DNA from: Gammaproteobacteria bacterium RIFCSPHIGHO2_12_FULL_37_34
GTDB lineage: Bacteria > Pseudomonadota > Gammaproteobacteria > DSM-16500
Direction: 5' to 3'
NCBI GenBank assembly: GCA_001801495.1
Contig: MGXW01000087.1
Location: forward strand, 1-16,736
DNA length: 16,736 nucleotides
Of this stretch, positions 7,364 through 15,481 are shown piece by piece (the first letter of the stretch is position 1; the number at the start of each line of letters is the position of its first letter). The notes beneath the pieces were generated by a model. The model saw only the letters and a list, made by a program, of their open reading frames with translations, was not told where the DNA came from and made no database searches. The position numbers and the translations under genes are program-made.

Positions 7364-8113
7364 TTAAAACATGTAATGACCGCCATTAATGGCAATATTT
7401 GCACCCGTAATATAATTACTTTTTTCACTCGCAAGAAATGCAACGACATAGGCTATTTCTTCTGGTGTAGCAAATCGACCAATTGGAATTTCTTCTAGCA
7501 GTTTATTGCGAAATTTTTCCGGTAGAGCTTCAATCATTTTCGTATCAACATAACCAGGTGAAATGGTATTTACTGTAATGCCACTTTTTGCTACTTCCAA
7601 AGCAAGTGCTTTTGTGAAACCGTGCATTCCTGCTTTAGCGGCAGAGTAATTGACTTGGCCAAATTGGCCTTTTTGCCCGTTAATAGAAGATATATTAATA
7701 ATTCGCCCAAATTTTTTTTCTTTCATTTGATTGATCACTGCGTGTGTAATATAAAATACACTATTTAAATCGGTATTAATTACAATATCCCATTCTTCTT
7801 TACTCATTTTGCAGCACGTATGATCGCGAGCAAGCCCCGCATTATTTATTAAGATATCAATGGTACCTATTTTATTGAGAATTTGATTAATCATGGATTC
7901 GCAAGAAGTAAAATCGCTTACATCGACATAAGCAATATCAAATTGATAACCAGCTTGTTTTTGATTGTCTTGCCACGCTTGTGCTGCTTTGTGATTACCA
8001 CCGCGATTGTAAGTGGCAATGGTTTGCATCCCTTGTTTAAACAGCTCGCGACAAATTGCTTCACCAATTCCACCCATACCGCCTGTTACTAACGCGACTC
8101 TTTTCTCCATCAT
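7364..8113 (-). CDS. phaB: NADPH-dependent acetoacetyl-CoA reductase PhaB
   Basis: Short-chain dehydrogenase that reduces acetoacetyl-CoA to (R)-3-hydroxybutyryl-CoA, the monomer for PhaC. The 249-aa Rossmann protein has the cofactor motif TGGMGGIG (10-17), NNAG (90-93), and the catalytic Ser143-Tyr156-Lys160 set within ISSINGQKGQFGQ and NYSAAKAG. That block is the PhaB signature and separates it from the closely related FabG. It ends with the PhaB-like INGGHYMF. Two adjacent ATGs are possible; AGGAGG lies 5 nt before the first and 8 nt before the second, and the first is used. It is first in phaB-phaP-phaC and diverges from pdhA. No strong terminator follows: only an AT-only dyad lies downstream of the stop. 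Confidence 0.93.
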   Translation of the reverse strand: MMEKRVALVTGGMGGIGEAICRELFKQGMQTIATYNRGGNHKAAQAWQDNQKQAGYQFDIAYVDVSDFTSCESMINQILNKIGTIDILINNAGLARDHTCCKMSKEEWDIVINTDLNSVFYITHAVINQMKEKKFGRIINISSINGQKGQFGQVNYSAAKAGMHGFTKALALEVAKSGITVNTISPGYVDTKMIEALPEKFRNKLLEEIPIGRFATPEEIAYVVAFLASEKSNYITGANIAINGGHYMF

Positions 8114-8199
8114 TCTGCCCTCCTGTCTTGACTCTATTTGTCTCGGTCGCTAATCTTGTGACACATTTCAAAACTGTGGGAAGAAGATATCTAGCTCTT

Positions 8200-8227
8200 A
8201 GTATAACGTAAGGAAGATTATTGTGAA
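8200..8227 (-). promoter_or_regulatory. Possible phaB promoter overlapping the pdhA start
   Basis: On the minus strand TTCACA (8222-8227) and TATACT (8200-8205), each 5 of 6 to consensus, are 16 nt apart. Initiation near 8193 gives an 80-nt phaB leader. The -35 box lies on the pdhA GTG start and Shine-Dalgarno region, so phaB and pdhABC expression could interfere. This rests on box matching alone. Confidence 0.33.
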
Positions 8228-9302
8228 AATCATCGAGCGATTTGAAATTCCATACTATCAATATTTGAACGAAAATGGTCAAATAGCAGAAGAAATTCCC
8301 TTATTAGCAGAAAATAAACAAGCACTCACTCATTTATATCAGCTAATGGTTTTAGTTCGTTTGTGTGACGCGAAAGCAATAGCCTTACAACGCACTGGTA
8401 AATTAGGAACTTATCCTTCTACACGCGGACAAGAAGCAGTGTTTGTTGGTATAGGCCATGCACTTAACAAACAAGATATTTATATTCCTTATTACCGTGA
8501 TGTTGGATCTTTATTACAACGCGGCGTCAAATTTTCGCAAATATTGCAATATTGGGGTGGAGATGAACGTGGAAATTGTTTTACTCCGGATAGTCAGGAT
8601 TTTCCACATAGTGTACCCGTTGGTAGTCAACCATTACACGCGGTAGGTGTTGCCTATGCTATTAAATATCGCAAGCAACCACGTGCTGTTATGGTAACGT
8701 GTGGTGATGGTGCAACATCGCAGGGTGATTTCTATGAAGCAATTAATGTTGCAGGTGTATGGAAATTGCCGGTAGTATTTGTAGTATGCAATAATCAATG
8801 GGCAATTTCTGTATCACGTCAAGTACAAACGGCAGCGCATACCTTAGCACAAAAAGCAATTGCAGCAGGCATCAGAGGTGAACAAGTTGATGGCAATGAT
8901 GTGATTGCCGTTCAACATCGTGCAGCCAAAGCGCTTCAACACGCGCGTGAAAACGAAGAGCCTTGTTTGCTCGAAATGGTTTGTTATCGGCAACATGATC
9001 ATACGACTGCTGATGATGCTAGTCGTTACGAACCAAAAAATTTGCGTGAACAAGAATGGAAGAAAGAACCTATTATACGTCTGCGACATTATCTTGAGCA
9101 ATTAGGTGTATGGAATGAAGAAAAAGAAGCGAAGTGGCAAACAGAATGCGCGAAGCAAGTTGAGCAAGAAGTGAAAGATTATTTAGATATTAAACCGCAA
9201 CCCATCGAGTCAATGTTTGACTATCTTTATGCTACCTTACCTGCTGCTTATGCGGAGCAACGGGATATTCTTGCTCACATGGAGAGGGTGACTCATGACT
9301 GA
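8223..9302 (+). CDS. pdhA: 2-oxo acid (pyruvate) dehydrogenase E1 component, alpha subunit
   Basis: Thiamine-diphosphate-dependent decarboxylase subunit, forming an alpha2-beta2 E1 with the next gene product; it decarboxylates pyruvate (or a branched-chain 2-oxo acid) and passes the acyl group to E2. The 359 aa include RGQEAVFVGIGHAL (68-81), YYRDVGSLLQRG (90-101), and the ThDP/Mg fold from GDGATSQGD (161-169) to NN (190-191). The DHTTADDASRY loop lies at 259-269. The start is GTG with AAGGAAG at 6 nt spacing; no other start precedes the conserved N-terminal part. Its last 8 nt overlap pdhB. Substrate cannot be fixed by eye: pyruvate is favoured by the linkage to PHB genes, branched-chain oxo acids remain possible. 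Confidence 0.9.
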   Translation: MKIIERFEIPYYQYLNENGQIAEEIPLLAENKQALTHLYQLMVLVRLCDAKAIALQRTGKLGTYPSTRGQEAVFVGIGHALNKQDIYIPYYRDVGSLLQRGVKFSQILQYWGGDERGNCFTPDSQDFPHSVPVGSQPLHAVGVAYAIKYRKQPRAVMVTCGDGATSQGDFYEAINVAGVWKLPVVFVVCNNQWAISVSRQVQTAAHTLAQKAIAAGIRGEQVDGNDVIAVQHRAAKALQHARENEEPCLLEMVCYRQHDHTTADDASRYEPKNLREQEWKKEPIIRLRHYLEQLGVWNEEKEAKWQTECAKQVEQEVKDYLDIKPQPIESMFDYLYATLPAAYAEQRDILAHMERVTHD

Positions 9303-10275
9303 AATAACGTTAGTTGAGGCTATTACCCAAGCTTTAGCTTATGAAATGCGAGCAGATGATCGTGTCATTGTATTAGGCGAAGATGTTGGCAAAGATGGTG
9401 GGGTGTTTCGCGCTACAGTTGGTTTGTTAGATCAATTTGGACCAGAGCGTGTACTCGATACGCCGCTTGCTGAATCCATGATTGGTGGGTTAGCAATAGG
9501 TATGGCAACGCAAGGATTAAAACCAGTTGCTGAATTTCAATTTATGGGCTTTATTTATCCTGCTATTGATCAAATTATTAATCACGCTTCACGCATGCGC
9601 AATCGAACACGCGGCCGCCTCAGTTGTCCAGTCGTTTTTCGTACACCATTTGGTGCTGGCATACATGCACCTGAACATCATTCAGAAAGTACAGAAGCAT
9701 TGTTTGCACATGCACCGGGATTACGTGTTGTTATTCCTTCTTCGCCTATCCGTGCTTATGGTTTACTTTTAGCAGCTATTCGTGATCCGGATCCAGTTGT
9801 TTTTCTTGAACCATCACGACTGTATCGTTTTGCTAAACAAGAGGTGAAAAATGATGGGAAAGCGTTGCCACTTGATACTTGTTTTACCTTGCGTACAGGA
9901 GAGGATGTCACATTAATAACATGGGGGGCAATGGTGAAGGAAACATTAGCGGCAGCAGATGGCTTATTAAAAGATAATATTCATGCTGAAGTGATTGATG
10001 TGGCGACTGTCAAACCGCTTGATATGGAAACTATTTTAGCTTCAGTGGAACGTACTGGGCGCTGCGTTATTATCCATGAAGCAGCATTGACAGGAGGTAT
10101 AGGAGCTGAAATTGCTGCACAAATAGCTGAAAAAGCTTTGTTTTTATTAAAAGCACCACCGATACGTGTAACAGGATTTGATACGATTGTGCCTTATGCT
10201 AAATTAGAAAAATATTATATCCCGAGCGAAAAACGAATTGTTCATGCTGTTTATCAGACCATGGAGTATACATGA
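9295..10275 (+). CDS. pdhB: 2-oxo acid (pyruvate) dehydrogenase E1 component, beta subunit
   Basis: The second half of the heterotetrameric E1. The 326 aa begin with the transketolase-like pyrimidine domain: LGEDVGKDGGVFRAT (27-41), then LDTPLAE with Glu60, the expected activator of the ThDP aminopyrimidine. FQFMGFIYPAIDQIINHAS follows (81-99), with the active-site histidines of APEHHSE at 128-129. The C-terminal transketolase domain has LITWGAM, VIDVATVKPLD and the HEA motif, then GIGAEIAAQI. The ATG lies within the end of pdhA (8-nt overlap), and the stop overlaps pdhC by 4 nt (ATGA). Equimolar coupled translation of the three subunits is therefore likely. Confidence 0.93.
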   Translation: MTEITLVEAITQALAYEMRADDRVIVLGEDVGKDGGVFRATVGLLDQFGPERVLDTPLAESMIGGLAIGMATQGLKPVAEFQFMGFIYPAIDQIINHASRMRNRTRGRLSCPVVFRTPFGAGIHAPEHHSESTEALFAHAPGLRVVIPSSPIRAYGLLLAAIRDPDPVVFLEPSRLYRFAKQEVKNDGKALPLDTCFTLRTGEDVTLITWGAMVKETLAAADGLLKDNIHAEVIDVATVKPLDMETILASVERTGRCVIIHEAALTGGIGAEIAAQIAEKALFLLKAPPIRVTGFDTIVPYAKLEKYYIPSEKRIVHAVYQTMEYT

Positions 10276-11399
10276 AAATTTTTAATTTACCTGATTTAGG
10301 AGAAGGATTAGCAGAAGCGGAAATTCGTGAGTGGTATGTTAAAGAAGGCGATATGGTAACCATTGATCAGCCTTTAGTATCCATGGAAACGGCAAAAGCA
10401 GTAGTGGATGTACCATCCCCTTACGCAGGAAAAATTGTTAAATTACATGGAAAAGCAAACGATGTGATTCAAACAGGCGCACCATTTATTAGTTTTGAGC
10501 TTACAGGATCTGCTGCAGATGCATCCAAGGGAAGTGTAGTTGGTTCATTGGAGGAAAGTTCAAAAAAATGGGATGAAGGGGATGTGATAGTAGGTGCGGC
10601 GAAAACAAAATCGATAACTATTAAAGCAATGCCTGCTGCAAGAGTATTGGCTAATCAAATGAACGTTGATTTAAGTAGAGTGACTGCTAGCGGTCCACAA
10701 GGCTTAATTACTTCTGATGATGTGAAACGTTATCTTGAACAATCAATGAAATCAACTGTTCCTAAAGGAGAAGCACTCCATGGGGTACGTCGAGTGATGG
10801 CTACTATCATGATGCAATCACACCAAGAGGTGGTGCCAGTGAGCATTATGGAAGATGCTGATGTGACTAACTTGCCTCGCCAAGCTAATATGACTGTTCA
10901 TTTACTCAAAGCAATGGTTGCAGCAGTCAAGATGGAGCCATCGCTGAATGCTTGGTTTGACGGAAAAACGCTAAAGCGCCAATTATTCGATCATGTTGAT
11001 ATTGGTCTTGCTGTGGATACAGCTGAGGGATTATTTGTGCCGGTGCTAAGAGGAGCTGAACAATGTTCTGAAGAAGAATTGCGCCAGAAAATAGATGCAT
11101 ATAAAGAAGCAGTACAACATCGCACAATTGCTTCAGGCGATATGCAAGATGCAACAATCACTTTATCTAATTTTGGTATGATTGCTGGTCGTTATGCGAC
11201 ACCTATTATTGTGCCACCGATGGTGGCTATCTTAGGTTGTGGACGTAGTCGTGATGAAGTGGTTGCGTATAACGGGGAAATGGCGATAAGACGTATTGTT
11301 CCACTTTCATTAACCGTTGATCACCGAGCAGTAACAGGAGGGGAAGCTGCCCGATTTTTAGGCGCAGTAGTGAAGTATTTGGAAGATGTGATAAAATAA
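10272..11399 (+). CDS. pdhC: 2-oxo acid dehydrogenase E2 (dihydrolipoamide acyltransferase)
   Basis: Core subunit that transfers the acyl group from lipoate to CoA, making acetyl-CoA if the substrate is pyruvate. Its 375 aa contain one lipoyl domain (1-78; attachment Lys42 in SMETAKAVVDV), a charged linker, a peripheral-subunit-binding domain (about 118-154: AMPAARVLANQMNVDL then GLITSDDV), and the CoA-acyltransferase domain (about 168-375). The active-site block is DHRAVTGGEAARF with His351. The Asp that usually sits four residues after this His is Thr355 here; this variant also occurs in other bacterial E2s as far as I recall, so I do not read it as inactivation. The gene overlaps pdhB and closes the operon. 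No lpd (E3) gene follows, so E3 must be encoded elsewhere. Confidence 0.93.
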   Translation: MKIFNLPDLGEGLAEAEIREWYVKEGDMVTIDQPLVSMETAKAVVDVPSPYAGKIVKLHGKANDVIQTGAPFISFELTGSAADASKGSVVGSLEESSKKWDEGDVIVGAAKTKSITIKAMPAARVLANQMNVDLSRVTASGPQGLITSDDVKRYLEQSMKSTVPKGEALHGVRRVMATIMMQSHQEVVPVSIMEDADVTNLPRQANMTVHLLKAMVAAVKMEPSLNAWFDGKTLKRQLFDHVDIGLAVDTAEGLFVPVLRGAEQCSEEELRQKIDAYKEAVQHRTIASGDMQDATITLSNFGMIAGRYATPIIVPPMVAILGCGRSRDEVVAYNGEMAIRRIVPLSLTVDHRAVTGGEAARFLGAVVKYLEDVIK

Positions 11400-11429
11400 A
11401 GTGGTAACTCTATCCAAAGGATGAGGATA

Positions 11430-13388
11430 ATGAATAAGACCTTGCTAGCGGTCATCGTAGGAGTGACCATAGGGCTAGCAATCATGGGTGTATTCGCATT
11501 TGTTTATTCTTTTCTCATCGGGTCGTTATTTTCACAAACGCTAGAATTTTCAATATCACTCGCAGCCAGTTTTATTTTTTTGATTTGCATATTTGTGTTA
11601 TTGCAACAGGTTTCAAGTAAGAAAAAAAAATTACTATCACTTGATAGTAGTGTGCATGATGTGCACATTAAATTACAGGAACAACAACATCTTTTCGAAA
11701 CGATTTTCAATACCACTGGCATTGGTATCGCTTTACTCAATCTCGATGGTCATTTTCTTCGAATCAATGCTTCCCTTGCTGAATTACTCGGTTATAGTCA
11801 AGAAGACATGTTAGCGATGAATTATTATTATTTAATTCATCCAAATGATCTTAATCATTTGCAAGTTAATATTCAACAATTAATAGATAAACAAATTAAA
11901 ACTTATTATTCCGAACAACAATGCTTTCGAAAAAATGGTGAAATAGTATGGGTCACATCCACCTTGTCACTCATGCGAGATGAAAAAGATAAGCCGATTT
12001 ATTTTATTGTCCAAGTGCAAAATATTACTCAACAAAAACAAGCAGAAGAACGTTTGCATCATATGGCTTATCATGATCCGTTAACGGGGCTTGCTAACCG
12101 TAATAAGTTAGAACAATTTATTAATCATGTGTTAGCTACTTCTCGTCGTCATCAGTATGGTTTTGCCTTGTTGTTTTTAGATTTAGATCGTTTTAAAAAT
12201 ATAAATGATACAATTGGTCACGAAGCGGGCGATTTAATTTTACAAATTATTGCGGAACGATTGCGTAGTACGGTGCGTGGCACAGATATGGTTGCAAGGT
12301 TAGGTGGTGATGAATTTGTATTGGTCATCACCGATGTAAAGAAAACCGAAGGTGTTGCATTGATTGCGCAAAATGTGCTTGAAAATGTGTTACAAGTGAT
12401 TACCGTTCAAGGGCAAGAAATTTATTTAACGACAAGTATTGGCATTAGCATTTATCCTTATGATGGACATAATATTCAAACGTTAATGAAAAATGCTGAT
12501 CTTGCGCTTTATCGATCAAAAGAACATGGGCGGAACAATTATCAATTTTATACAGCTGGGATGACTAACAAAGCACAAGAAAAAATGGCTTTGCAAAATG
12601 CTTTAGGCCATGCATTAGTTAAAAATGAATTTACTTTAGCTTACCAACCCAAAATGGAAATGAAAACGCGACGTATTACAGGCGTTGAAGCATTATTGCG
12701 TTGGAAAAATAAAGAATACAATACAATTACGCCAGATGAAATTGTTGCACTCGCTGAAGAAACTGGTTTAATTGTGCCAGTGAGTAATTGGGTGATGAAA
12801 ACTGCATGTCAGCAACTAAAAGTTTGGCATGATGCAGGATGGAGTTCGTTAACCATTGCTATTAATTGTTCGAGTCGGCAATTTAAACAATCGACTTTTG
12901 TTGATGATATTCTTGATTTAATTTCACGTATGAGTTTGTCTCCACCATCTATTGAAATTGAAATTACCGAAAGTGTTATTATGCAAGAACCTGAAAATAC
13001 TTTGCGAGTATTGTATGCACTAAAAGATTTAGGCGTACAAATTGTGATTGATGATTTTGGTACGGGTTATTGGTCATTAAATAATTTAAGGCGGTTATCA
13101 GTTGATAAAATTAAAATCGATAAATCATTTATCAAACAAGTAACATTGGATGAAACTTCAGCAACCATCACTAAAGCTATTATCGCAATGGTTAATAAAT
13201 TAGGCATTATATCTATTGCAGAAGGGGTTGAAACACATGAGCAATACCAATTTCTTGCTTATGAGGGGTGCGCAGAAATTCAAGGGTATTATCTTACCCA
13301 ACCACTTGCAGATAGTGCGATGACCAAATTTTTACAACATCCTATTCCAGATGCTGAAGTGATCTCGAAAACAGAAGTGACGAGTTAG
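11430..13388 (+). CDS. Membrane-bound PAS-GGDEF-EAL cyclic-di-GMP enzyme
   Basis: A predicted bifunctional c-di-GMP synthase/phosphodiesterase of 652 aa. Two N-terminal TM helices (about 5-30 and 39-60) are followed by a Lys-rich linker, a PAS domain (about 88-203; FNTTGIGIALLNLDGHFLRIN) and GGDEF (about 208-376). The GGDEF domain has the entry HDPLTGLANR, signature RLGGDEF (GGDEF at 292-296), and RGTD at 283-286, which fits the inhibitory I-site RxxD. EAL (about 390-635) keeps the expected residues: EALLRW (Glu420), Asn479, EITES, the Asp pair of DDFGTGY (541-542), KIDKSF, AEGVET and QGYYLTQP. Both activities look possible. Of two in-frame ATGs (11421, 11430) the second has AAGG at a 9-nt spacing, while the first has none usable. 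It follows pdhC by about 30 nt and may be cotranscribed. Confidence 0.93.
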   Translation: MNKTLLAVIVGVTIGLAIMGVFAFVYSFLIGSLFSQTLEFSISLAASFIFLICIFVLLQQVSSKKKKLLSLDSSVHDVHIKLQEQQHLFETIFNTTGIGIALLNLDGHFLRINASLAELLGYSQEDMLAMNYYYLIHPNDLNHLQVNIQQLIDKQIKTYYSEQQCFRKNGEIVWVTSTLSLMRDEKDKPIYFIVQVQNITQQKQAEERLHHMAYHDPLTGLANRNKLEQFINHVLATSRRHQYGFALLFLDLDRFKNINDTIGHEAGDLILQIIAERLRSTVRGTDMVARLGGDEFVLVITDVKKTEGVALIAQNVLENVLQVITVQGQEIYLTTSIGISIYPYDGHNIQTLMKNADLALYRSKEHGRNNYQFYTAGMTNKAQEKMALQNALGHALVKNEFTLAYQPKMEMKTRRITGVEALLRWKNKEYNTITPDEIVALAEETGLIVPVSNWVMKTACQQLKVWHDAGWSSLTIAINCSSRQFKQSTFVDDILDLISRMSLSPPSIEIEITESVIMQEPENTLRVLYALKDLGVQIVIDDFGTGYWSLNNLRRLSVDKIKIDKSFIKQVTLDETSATITKAIIAMVNKLGIISIAEGVETHEQYQFLAYEGCAEIQGYYLTQPLADSAMTKFLQHPIPDAEVISKTEVTS

Positions 13389-13396
13389 GTGATTGG

Positions 13397-15430
13397 TTAT
13401 TTCATCTGATATTGATCGCGCAGCATTCGGCGCATGATTTTATTTGAAGCGGTTTTTGGTAATTCGTTAATGAAAATTAAATCATAAATTTTAAATAAAG
13501 GATTCAGTTGTGTGTTTATTCGTTTTTGCATGATTTGAAGAATGCTAGTTTTTTCTAATGGGGTCGTTGTGGTTGCATAAATAACCAATCGATTAGGACC
13601 CTGCTTCAGGGAACTAACAGCAATAGCAGCTACTTCACCAATATAAGGAATGCCAGATAAAGTACGTTCAATTTCAGCTGCACTTATTTTAATGCCACTC
13701 AAATTCATAGTGTCGTCGCTTCTGCCTAGCAAGATATAATACCCGTTAGGCAAGCGCATGATTTGATCTCCATGTCGCCGCAATACCATGTTGTGAGGTC
13801 CGCGCGGCATATTTTCAAAGTAGATATGATGATGATCTGCATTTAGTAATTCAACAGATAAACCCATAGATGGTGGAATCAACGCAACTTCGCCTACATC
13901 ACTTGCCTTTCCAGCCGTATCTAAGATGATAAAATCTAATCCCATTGTTGGTATGGAAAAAAGCGATGGATAATTTTTTTCGATAACCGTACTACTAATA
14001 TAAGCACCGCCAATTTCTGTGCCTCCGCAATATTCAATAATTGGTTTATAGTGAGCAAGCGACATGAGATATAGCATATCTTCAGGGTTAGAGCATTCAC
14101 CACTTGAGCTGAATAATTTAATAGATTGCCAATTTAAACCTTGCATACATTGTGATTGACGCCAGCTTGCTACTAAGGTAGGGACCACTCCTAACATCGT
14201 TACTTTAGCTTTTTCAACAAATTCTCCAAAGGTGCGATCTTTAGGAGCATCAGGATACAATGCAATTGTTGCGTGATTAATAAATGCAGCATAAATTAAC
14301 CATGGACCCATCATCCAACCTAAATTAGTTGGCCAACACAACACATCTTTTGCTTTAATATCATTGTGAAAATAAGCATCACTTGCTGCTTTAATAGCGG
14401 TTGTGTGATTCCATGGAATGGCTTTAGGTTGAGCGGTCGTGCCAGATGAAAACAAAATATGACAAGCAGCCATAGGGTGGCAAGGAATTGAAGTAAAAGC
14501 TGTATTTTTTACTAAAAAATCTATCCACTTGATATCATGAGGAGTGAGTGTGAGCGAAAGAGATTGATGAAGGGGTAAGATGACTATTTTACCTTCGTAA
14601 GCAGATCTCACTTTTTCATAAAGAGCGAGTTCTTTTCCTCCCCAGGAAAGAAAATCTTGGGTAAATACTATTTTAGTTTTAGCACTTATTAAGCGAATCG
14701 CTATTTCTTGGCTTGAAAAACTATCTGCAGTGGAGACAACAACACCTCCTATTTTAATAATACCAAGGTAAATAGCAACAGCGTAAATAGTCATGGGCAT
14801 AATGATGCCGATTGCATCACCTGCAGTATAACCAAGAGTTGTGAGGCTATTGGCAACACGGTTAGATAAATGGTTAAGCTCTTTATAGGATAACTGATGA
14901 ATCGTTTGATGAGGATCTTCATAAATAAGTGCGATAGTTGAATCAGGCGCTGTAAAACAACTATCAGCAATGTTGATTTCTCCTCCTGGTAACCAATGGG
15001 GTGATTCTACTCCTTTGCTTAAATCGCAAATTTGATTGGGCTTTTTTTTAAAAACAATATTTAATTTTTGAATAGTACGTTGCCAAAAATCTTGGTATTG
15101 TTTAGTAGTCCACTGATGAAAGGATTGAATGTTATTGATATTTAACTCGGCCATAAAAGAGGCGATATTGGAATGAGAAAGTTGTACTTCTGTTGGTATC
15201 CAAGCAGGCGCGGTATCTGGATGTTCGCGCCAAGTTGGGAATAATTGGGTGAAAATATATAAATGCAGAGCAAATGGGTAATGGGATGCAGATAAAAACG
15301 ATGATAAAATCTGCCAAGATTGTTCTGGTGTGATGCAATGTTTAATTAAAGTATGGATCTTCTCAATCAATGATTGAGAAGATCCATCATCTATACCACA
15401 TAAAAGTAGTTGTTTACGGTCAATTATCAT
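13397..15430 (-). CDS. ANL-superfamily acyl-CoA/acetoacetyl-CoA synthetase-like enzyme (AAE17/18 type)
   Basis: Adenylate-forming ligase of 677 aa, expected to activate a carboxylic acid with ATP and CoA. After an N-terminal extension (about 1-100, ending APAWIPTE) comes an ACAS_N-like SFHQWTTKQYQDFW (103-116). The adenylation core has LFSSGTTAQPKAIPW (326-340), WPTNLGWMMGPW (366-377), EYCGGTEIGG (466-475) and LLGRSDDTMNLSGIKISAAEIE (split across 567-588). The C-terminal PKTASNKIMRR holds the catalytic Lys664. The long N-terminus plus WPTNLGWMMGPW recalls plant peroxisomal AAE17/18 and acetoacetyl-CoA synthetases. Given the nearby PHB genes, acetoacetate is an attractive but unproven substrate. 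The ATG lacks a Shine-Dalgarno, an in-frame TAA lies 3 nt upstream of it, and hairpins lie on both sides. It converges on the GGDEF-EAL gene with an 8-nt gap. Confidence 0.87.
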   Translation of the reverse strand: MIIDRKQLLLCGIDDGSSQSLIEKIHTLIKHCITPEQSWQILSSFLSASHYPFALHLYIFTQLFPTWREHPDTAPAWIPTEVQLSHSNIASFMAELNINNIQSFHQWTTKQYQDFWQRTIQKLNIVFKKKPNQICDLSKGVESPHWLPGGEINIADSCFTAPDSTIALIYEDPHQTIHQLSYKELNHLSNRVANSLTTLGYTAGDAIGIIMPMTIYAVAIYLGIIKIGGVVVSTADSFSSQEIAIRLISAKTKIVFTQDFLSWGGKELALYEKVRSAYEGKIVILPLHQSLSLTLTPHDIKWIDFLVKNTAFTSIPCHPMAACHILFSSGTTAQPKAIPWNHTTAIKAASDAYFHNDIKAKDVLCWPTNLGWMMGPWLIYAAFINHATIALYPDAPKDRTFGEFVEKAKVTMLGVVPTLVASWRQSQCMQGLNWQSIKLFSSSGECSNPEDMLYLMSLAHYKPIIEYCGGTEIGGAYISSTVIEKNYPSLFSIPTMGLDFIILDTAGKASDVGEVALIPPSMGLSVELLNADHHHIYFENMPRGPHNMVLRRHGDQIMRLPNGYYILLGRSDDTMNLSGIKISAAEIERTLSGIPYIGEVAAIAVSSLKQGPNRLVIYATTTTPLEKTSILQIMQKRINTQLNPLFKIYDLIFINELPKTASNKIMRRMLRDQYQMK
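15353..15387. repeat. Perfect 35-nt inverted repeat inside the acyl-CoA synthetase gene
   Basis: Two 17-nt arms, perfectly complementary, are separated by one base at 15370. The left arm starts ATGGATCTTC and the right arm ends GAAGATCCAT. It covers nt 44-78 of the coding sequence, codons 15-26 (residues DGSSQSLIEKIH plus part of Asp15). In mRNA it would form a 16-bp hairpin with a 3-nt loop. Every base pair was checked by eye. Confidence 0.9.
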
Positions 15431-15440
15431 AGCTTAAACT

Positions 15441-15470
15441 AAAGCCATACATGCTTTATTGTATGGCTTT
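15441..15470 (-). terminator. Strong hairpin after fis, terminator or attenuator before the acyl-CoA synthetase gene
   Basis: An 11-bp perfect stem (arms AAAGCCATACA and TGTATGGCTTT) with an 8-nt loop begins 11 nt past the fis stop. On the minus strand the stem ends in TTT and is followed by AGTTTAAGC, so it has a short, interrupted U-tract. It ends 10 nt before the ATG at 15430. It is most simply the fis terminator, and readthrough would be needed for fis to be cotranscribed with the synthetase gene. Confidence 0.7.
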
Positions 15471-15481
15471 AAAAGTAGAAC

